From Actinopolyspora lacussalsi subsp. righensis (GTDB lineage: Bacteria; Actinomycetota; Actinomycetes; Mycobacteriales; Pseudonocardiaceae): a stretch of 64,000 bases of DNA. The DNA lies in contig NZ_FPAT01000012.1 of NCBI RefSeq assembly GCF_900116555.1, positions 1 to 64,000 on the forward strand, in the 5' to 3' direction. This document shows, one piece after another, positions 59,291-64,000 of the stretch (position 1 is its first letter; every line of letters starts with the position of its first letter). The translations under genes were made by a program, and so were the position numbers. The notes beneath the pieces were generated by a model. That model had not been told where the DNA came from, did not search any database, and saw nothing but the letters and a program-made list of their open reading frames with translations.

Positions 59291-60490
59291 TTACTGAGCG
59301 AAGGTCTCCCGCCGGGTAGCCGTTCGCGCCACTTCACCGGTGATCTCGTTCAGCCGGGTGAGCAGTTTCCTGCCGGCACGAACCGGTGGTCGGTGCTCAC
59401 CGAGCCGAACGGCACACAATCCGAACCGATCGACGAGCGCGGCGATCCCACGGTCCGTTCGCATCACGGTGAGCACTTCCAGCCCCAAGGCACGGCGGAT
59501 GTCCACCAGGCGCAATCCTCCGGGGGCCGGCCCCCGCACGATCGCCCGCAACTGTCCGGACACGACGTCCCGGACGGCGTCGAGCACTCCACCCGCCGCG
59601 ACGCAAGCCCGTATCTCGGCCGGGACCACAAGCACCACGAGATCGGCGCGACGCAGCACCGCCAGAGTGGACTCGTTCTGCACACGAGGCAGATCGCACA
59701 CCACGGTCTGACCGGCCCTGCGGGCGGCGTCGAGCACGGCGCACACCGACTCGGGTGTCATGCCGCGCGGGACCTCGCCCCTGGAGCAGCTCAGGGTGGC
59801 GATCTCGCCGGAACCGAGCCGCCGGGAGGGCAGGGCCTCCCGCAACGCCGCGGCGGTGAACCTCCCGGTGCCCAGCGACAGTTCCGACCACCGCACCCCG
59901 GAAGTGTGTTCCTCCCCCAACAGCAGATCCAGACCTCCGCCCAGTGGGTCGCAGTCGAGCAACGTGCAGTGCCCGCCCGCACGGGCGGCGAGCACACCGG
60001 TGACGGCGGCCAGCACCGAGGCCCCCGCTCCGCCACAGCCGCCGAGTACCGCCAACAGACTTCCCTCCCGGGGCGGGACGTCCTCGGTGAGTTCGGTGAG
60101 CAGTCCCACCAGACGTTGCTCCTCGGAAGCGAGTTCGACGGCGTGTTGTGCCCCGCTCCGGAAGGCGGCTCGCCAGAACTCCGGCTCCGCCCGCGTGGTG
60201 ACCAGGATCAGCCCGGAGCGCTGTGGGAGCCCCACCGCCGAGCACTCCTCCAGCGCCCCGGTGTCCAGCAGCACCACGGGAGCCTCGTGCCAGGACTCAC
60301 CCACCTCTCGTACCGTGGCGACACGGCGCGGCTCACAGCCCGCCGCCGCGGCCACCCCGGCCAGTTCCGCGGCGAGATCGGGATCGTCGGTGACGATCAG
60401 CGGTTCTCCCGGCGTCGCGTGCCCGGGGCTCGCTTGTCCCGACTTCGTGTGTCCCGACTTCCCGCGTCCCCGCTTCGCGTCTTCCGACAT
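59291..60490 (-). CDS. ssd: Ssd/CpaE-like septum-site or pilus-localisation ATPase
   Basis: A 399-residue MinD/CpaE-like protein (TIGR03815, Rv3660c). A 30-residue basic Gly/Ser/Lys lead with tandem similarity is followed by a receiver-like region (LIVTDDPDLAAELAG, VVLLDTG) and the SIMIBI ATPase. Its Walker A is altered to GGCGGAGASVLA, lacking the usual GKT/S lysine; the signature LLDCDPLGGGLD is kept. Known members affect septum placement in mycobacteria or guide Tad secretion. It is separated from tadA by 2 kb here. The ATG at 60490 has only a G-rich leader as ribosome-binding site. Confidence 0.9.
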   Translation of the reverse strand: MSEDAKRGRGKSGHTKSGQASPGHATPGEPLIVTDDPDLAAELAGVAAAAGCEPRRVATVREVGESWHEAPVVLLDTGALEECSAVGLPQRSGLILVTTRAEPEFWRAAFRSGAQHAVELASEEQRLVGLLTELTEDVPPREGSLLAVLGGCGGAGASVLAAVTGVLAARAGGHCTLLDCDPLGGGLDLLLGEEHTSGVRWSELSLGTGRFTAAALREALPSRRLGSGEIATLSCSRGEVPRGMTPESVCAVLDAARRAGQTVVCDLPRVQNESTLAVLRRADLVVLVVPAEIRACVAAGGVLDAVRDVVSGQLRAIVRGPAPGGLRLVDIRRALGLEVLTVMRTDRGIAALVDRFGLCAVRLGEHRPPVRAGRKLLTRLNEITGEVARTATRRETFAQ

Positions 60491-60684
60491 CCCACTGGCA
60501 CCCCCGATAGCGGCGTGCTCGGCGGCACGGTGAGTTCTCTCCCGGTGCCGGCCAACGCCCTGCCGCGTTCACCTTGCCCACTTCCCTGTCCCGTCCACCG
60601 TGTGGCCGGGTGGGTCCGGTGCGCCAGCACGAGATCGAGCGGCTGTGGACGATCCGGGGCGATGTGGACGTAACCGACGGAACT

Positions 60685-60729
60685 ACGGGACCGGAAAACA
60701 CGGGACCGGAAAACACGGGACCGGAAAAG
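60685..60729. repeat. Three 15-bp tandem repeats at the 3' end of 6C RNA
   Basis: ACGGGACCGGAAAAC repeats at 60685, 60700 and, with a final G, 60715. Read on the minus strand each unit supplies a TTTT tract, so the first T-run of the 6C terminator is followed by two more. Confidence 0.85.
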
Positions 60730-60818
60730 AGGGGCGGCCCTCGCCAGGGGGGAGGGACGAGGGCCGCCAGTGGTTCAGCCCCGGGGGGTCGGGCTGAACT
60801 GTCCGGTGCACCGGACCT
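60725..60818 (-). ncRNA. 6C RNA
   Basis: Two hairpins, read from 60818, each hold a run of six C in the loop. The first stem GTTCAGCCC/GGGCTGAAC closes GACCCCCCG-type loop bases, and the second stem GGCGGCCCTCG/CGAGGGCCGCC closes TCCCTCCCCCCTGG, followed by CCTCTTTT. A -10-like TACAGT lies at 60829-60824, giving a start near 60818 and a length of about 94 nt. The position between ssd and the SerB-like gene is that of 6C/B11 in M. tuberculosis (Rv3660c-Rv3661). The RNA is known to affect growth and replication-related genes in mycobacteria. Ends are estimates. Confidence 0.88.
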
Positions 60819-61106
60819 CCTCCACTGTATCGCTCATCCTCGAACGGACGCGTTGCGTCCATTAGGAGGAATGTGCCTGGTCGAAAACCTGCATTTGGAT
60901 TAATCGAACCGTTCACATGCAACTGCATCTGCACGTTGCGTACTCAGAACCAGCATTATTTTCATTCGAAAGAGTTAGCTGGCATGGCTCGTTCGCGCAG
61001 CGGCACAAGCGTGACCGGCCGGAGCGGTGAACCAGCTCGGAGCGACCGGGGCCCCGTTCGAACCGACTGGAACGCTTCCGGCCGGAACGGCTCTTATGCT
61101 GGCGGT

Positions 61107-61928
61107 GTGACCCAGCATGCTGCCGAGAACCGCGAAGCACGCGGGGCGGCGTTCTTCGATCTGGACCGAACGATCATCGCCCGATCGAGCACGCTCGCGT
61201 TCAGCAAACCGTTCTTCCGGGAAGGGCTGATCAACCGCCGGGCGGTGCTGAAGAGCACCTACGCCCAGTTCATGTTCATGCTCGCGGGCGCGGACAGCGA
61301 CCAGATGGAACGAATGCGGCAGCACCTGGCCTCGCTGTGCGCCGGGTGGGACGTCGAGCAGGTCGACGCGATCGTCGACGAGACGCTGCACGACATCGTG
61401 GATCCGCTGGTCTACCGGGAAGCCACCCAACTCATCTCCGAACACCGCGCCGAGGGCGACGACGTGGTGGTGCTCTCGGCGTCCGGCGAGGAGGTGGTGG
61501 CCCCCGTGGCCCGGCTGCTCGGTGTCACGAACTGGGCGAGCAGCCGGATGCGGATCGAGGACGGACGCTACACGGGCGAGTTGGAGTTCTACTGCGCCGG
61601 CACCGAGAAGGCGCGCGCGGCGGCCAAGATCGCCGAACGGGAGGGCTACCCGCTGTCGGAGTGCCACGCCTACTCCGACTCGATCACCGATCTGCCACTG
61701 TTGGAGCTGGTGGGTCACCCGACCGTGGTCAACCCGGACCGTGGCCTCCGCAAGGAGGCGGTGCAGCGCGGCTGGCCAGCGCTGGTGTTCGAGCACCCGG
61801 TATCGCTGCGGGCACGGTTCCCCACCCCGTCCGCGACGACCGTGACCACGGCCGCCGTGGCGCTGGGGGTCGTCGCCGCCGGAGTGGCCTACGGGCTGTG
61901 GTGGCGGCGCCGGCGCGCGAACCGGTGA
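61107..61928 (+). CDS. HAD-IB family phosphatase, SerB-like (Rv3661 type)
   Basis: A 273-residue protein. HAD motif I is AAFFDLDRTIIARSS, motif II VVVLSASGEE, and motif III/IV AYSDSITDLPLLELVG with the preceding Lys region (GTEKARAAA). The cap region YAQFMFMLAGADSDQM and the C-terminal hydrophobic helix (TTAAVALGVVAAGVAYGLWW) with a basic end fit Rv3661. The substrate is not known; similarity to phosphoserine phosphatase concerns the fold. GTG at 61107 is chosen since homology begins there; ATG at 60984 and GTG at 60873 (AGGAGG, close) are in-frame alternatives. TATGCT just before it would suit a leaderless transcript. Confidence 0.88.
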   Translation: MTQHAAENREARGAAFFDLDRTIIARSSTLAFSKPFFREGLINRRAVLKSTYAQFMFMLAGADSDQMERMRQHLASLCAGWDVEQVDAIVDETLHDIVDPLVYREATQLISEHRAEGDDVVVLSASGEEVVAPVARLLGVTNWASSRMRIEDGRYTGELEFYCAGTEKARAAAKIAEREGYPLSECHAYSDSITDLPLLELVGHPTVVNPDRGLRKEAVQRGWPALVFEHPVSLRARFPTPSATTVTTAAVALGVVAAGVAYGLWWRRRRANR

Positions 61929-62093
61929 AGCCGGTGGTCCCCCGCCCCCGTGGGCCGAAGCGCCCGCTGTGACCACGGGAGAAGCGCCCCGCGCCCCGCG
62001 ATGAGTCCCGTTCACCGCCTGCCCGTCACGAACCCGTGAGACGATCTCGCTCCGGGACTTGCGAGAGCCCGTCGCGCGGTCTACAAAGGAAGT

Positions 62094-62400
62094 ACGGAAC
62101 CCTGGTTGGCCAGGGACGTTGCGGAGGAGAAGCAACGTCTCCCCGACGGGGCTCCGGGCGCGATGGCGGGAACCCACGCGCAGCCGCTGAATAAAGGCAC
62201 AGTCGTTCTCAGGGTTGCGTACCGGGACGCCGGGCGCCGAGCCCGCAGGATACGACAGTCAGAACACGCTTGGTAACCCGCAGGTTCGCGCCGGGAGAGT
62301 GGCGCTCGTCAGTCGAACTGGCGGGCGCCACCATTATGCCCAGGGATCGAGCCCTGCCGCGGTAGCACCACTCACCCGAAAAGTCACCGGCACGGCGCGT
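62094..62400 (+). ncRNA. Structured region syntenic with Ms1/MTS2823 RNA (candidate)
   Basis: The 631-bp gap after the phosphatase gene has no gene but is dense in hairpins: CCCTGG/CCAGGG (62100-62115), ACGTTGC/GCAACGT (62116-62138), CCCC/GGGG (62141-62151) and CAGGG/CCCTG (62341-62356), plus a longer stem near 62295-62330. TTGCGA (62059-62064) and TACAAA (62082-62087) are spaced 17 bp, so a transcript could start near 62094. In M. tuberculosis the RNA polymerase-binding Ms1 homologue MTS2823 lies just after Rv3661 in this orientation. Identity rests on position and structure; sequence similarity was not tested and ends are guesses. 62401-62559 holds the leader of the next gene. Confidence 0.4.
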
Positions 62401-62559
62401 AGCGTTGACCGCCTCACACACCGTGGGTAACTTACACAGCCGATCGGGTATCCGGTGGGACACTCACGGTTCTCCCAAGCGTTCGGTTCTCCGCCGCGTT
62501 CCAGAACCCACGACGGCCGCCACCGGCGAATCCAAGTTCCGTGGAACGGGAGCTCCCTC

Positions 62560-64000
62560 GTGGCAGCGACATTCGGCAGGCGGCAGCTCGGTACTGTCGC
62601 GCTGGGGACGGCGACGCTGGGCACCTTGGCCGCCGCCGACGGCAGGGACGGACAGCGCCGCCGGGGCACGTCCGACGCGGCAGGAGCCGGCCGGCCACCG
62701 CTCACGGGGATAACCGACTGGGCCCGCCGCACGGTGCGGAACATGTCGCTACCGCAGAAGGTGGGGCAGCTCTTCGTGACGGTGGTGTACGGGGCCACGG
62801 TCGACACCGACCATCCCACCAACCGCACGGAGTACGGTGTGGGGTCTCCCGCCGAGGTGGTGCGACGGTTCCGGCTCGGCGGCGTCATCCACTTCTCCTG
62901 GACCGACAGTCTGCGGGAGCCACGGCAGATCGCCGAACTCTCGAACGGGTTGCAGCGTGCCGCGCTGGACTCGGGGGCCGGAATTCCACTGACCATCGCC
63001 ACCGATCAGGAGCAGGGCGCCGTCAACCGGATAGGTGAACCCGCGACGGTACTGCCAGGCAGCATGGCACTGGGAGCGGCCCGCGAGTCGGGCGCGGCGA
63101 ACCGGGCGGCACGCATCACCGGTCGAGAGTTGCGCGCCATGGGCTTCACCCAGAACTTCGCGCCGGTCGGCGATGTCAACGTCAACCCGGAGAACCCGGT
63201 CATCGGGGTGCGTTCCTTCGCCTCCTCGCCGGAACTGGCCGCGGAACTGACCCGCTCCCAGATACGCGGCTACCAACGCGCGGGCGCGGCGCGAAACACG
63301 GTCTCGGCCACCGTCAAGCACTTCCCCGGTCACGGCGACACCAGTGTGGACAGCCACACCGACCTTCCCGTCATCGACCACAGCGAGCGGCAGTGGCGAC
63401 GGCTGGACGCACCACCGTTCCGCGCCGCCGTCGACGAGGGCACCGACGCGGTGATGACGGGGCACCTGAAGTTCCCCGAACTCGACCCCTCCGGGGAGCC
63501 CGCGACTCTTTCACGGCGGATTCTCACCGGGCTGCTGCGCGAGGAACTCGGTTTCCAGGGGGTGGTGGTCACCGACTCGCTGCGGATGGCGGGAGTGCAC
63601 GAGCTGCACCCCGCCGAGGACGTTCCCGTGCTGGCGCTGGAGGCGGGAGCCGATCAGCTGTTGATGCCGGGGGACCTGTCCACGGCGATCGAGGCGGTGA
63701 CCGATGCCGTGCGTTCGGGCAGGCTGTCCGAACGAGACATAGACCGCAGCGTGCTGCGGATCCTGAGCATGAAGGACCGGCGCGGGACGGTCTCGGCTCC
63801 CCTGGTGGACACCGCGGCGGTGGATCGGACGGTCGGCACTTCCCGGCACCGGCGGCAGGCGCTGCGGATCACCGACGAGACCGTGACGGCGCTGCGCGAC
63901 GACCCCGGTCTGCTGCCGCTGCGAGCAGCGGCGGGAAGCGTGTTCGTCACGGGATGGGGCGAAACGACCACCGCCGCCCTGGCCACCGAGATCCGACGAC
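62560..64000 (+). CDS. Glycoside hydrolase family 3, NagZ-like beta-N-acetylglucosaminidase (cut by window edge)
   Basis: 480 codons are visible and the end lies outside. GTG at 62560 follows GGGAG by seven bases. The N-terminus GRRQLGTVALGTATLGTLAA looks like a Tat or Sec signal. The GH3 core starts MSLPQKVGQLFVTVVYG and includes ATDQEQGAVNRI, AARITGRELRAMGF, the NagZ-type loop KHFPGHGDTSVDSH (Asp-His general acid dyad) and the nucleophile Asp in VVVTDSLRMAGV. A C-terminal second domain begins before the edge. It should release GlcNAc from peptidoglycan or chitin fragments outside the cell. Its leader may overlap the preceding structured region. Confidence 0.92.
   Translation, partial: MAATFGRRQLGTVALGTATLGTLAAADGRDGQRRRGTSDAAGAGRPPLTGITDWARRTVRNMSLPQKVGQLFVTVVYGATVDTDHPTNRTEYGVGSPAEVVRRFRLGGVIHFSWTDSLREPRQIAELSNGLQRAALDSGAGIPLTIATDQEQGAVNRIGEPATVLPGSMALGAARESGAANRAARITGRELRAMGFTQNFAPVGDVNVNPENPVIGVRSFASSPELAAELTRSQIRGYQRAGAARNTVSATVKHFPGHGDTSVDSHTDLPVIDHSERQWRRLDAPPFRAAVDEGTDAVMTGHLKFPELDPSGEPATLSRRILTGLLREELGFQGVVVTDSLRMAGVHELHPAEDVPVLALEAGADQLLMPGDLSTAIEAVTDAVRSGRLSERDIDRSVLRILSMKDRRGTVSAPLVDTAAVDRTVGTSRHRRQALRITDETVTALRDDPGLLPLRAAAGSVFVTGWGETTTAALATEIRR

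Noticed and set aside
53117-60490. Conjugation or type IV secretion system
   Set aside because: The ATPase and F-domain proteins match the Tad/Flp cluster of actinobacteria; no relaxase, coupling protein or VirB4 is present.
61929-62300. c-di-AMP (ydaO) riboswitch before the GH3 gene
   Set aside because: Such switches precede wall hydrolases in actinobacteria, but I could not find the conserved core strings of the class in this leader.

Overview
The window is high-GC actinobacterial chromosome. Gene order matches the Mycobacterium tuberculosis stretch from clpC1 (Rv3596c) to Rv3661 almost block by block: clpC, lsr2, lysS, coaX-panD-panC-DUF2520, an Rv3604c-like membrane protein, DUF3180, folK-folB-folP-folE, ftsH, hpt-tilS, a zinc metalloprotease, dacB, ppa, holB, topA, an Rv3647c-like gene, a TIGR03817-type helicase, the Tad cluster, ssd and the SerB-like phosphatase. 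This order, acidic low-complexity segments and many GTG/TTG starts suggest a member of Pseudonocardiales, perhaps a halophile such as Actinopolyspora. The taxon is an inference.

Layout. 1-5.4 kb: an open frame from the left edge, a DUF4328 membrane protein, a large AfsR/SARP-type regulator and a voltage-sensor-like membrane protein. 5.4-13.5 kb: clpC, then a siderophore uptake locus arranged around one near-consensus IdeR/DtxR box, then lsr2. 13.7-31.4 kb: a long run of minus-strand housekeeping genes for lysyl-tRNA synthesis, pantothenate/CoA, folate, FtsH, purine salvage and tRNA-Ile lysidine. A PrsW-type protease and a proline-rich coiled-coil protein sit within it. 31.6-39.7 kb: dacB with a very long acidic N-terminal region, divergent ppa, then an accessory zone with a small secreted protein, a stand-alone SLATT/DUF4231 membrane protein, a degraded VOC gene, NUDIX, DUF3224 and tRNA-Thr(CGU). 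39.8-52.7 kb: an exported protein with an LAxTG-like tail, holB, topA, an Rv3647c homologue, the proton-pumping pyrophosphatase hppA, the helicase and a primase/polymerase-like protein. 53.1-60.5 kb: the tadA-B-C, pilin, tadE cluster and ssd, separated by about 2 kb with two orphan small genes. 60.7-64 kb: 6C RNA, the HAD phosphatase, a structured region syntenic with the mycobacterial Ms1/MTS2823 RNA, and a GH3/NagZ-like hydrolase cut by the right edge.

Most minus-strand genes form operons with 1-4 bp stop/start overlaps (ATGA, GTGA, TGATG), which implies translational coupling in the siderophore, pan, fol, tilS-hpt and tad groups.

The most unusual signal outside genes is a family of dispersed composite repeats. 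A short hairpin (arms CRATTTC/GAAATCG) occurs five times in three intergenic regions. In two of these it is followed by a roughly 140-160 bp element with nested hairpins and a conserved loop. Other non-coding highlights are the 6C RNA, the Ms1-like candidate, several short tandem repeats at gene boundaries, and an AT-rich inverted repeat around a probable promoter. No insertion sequence, prophage, CRISPR array or classical defence operon was seen.
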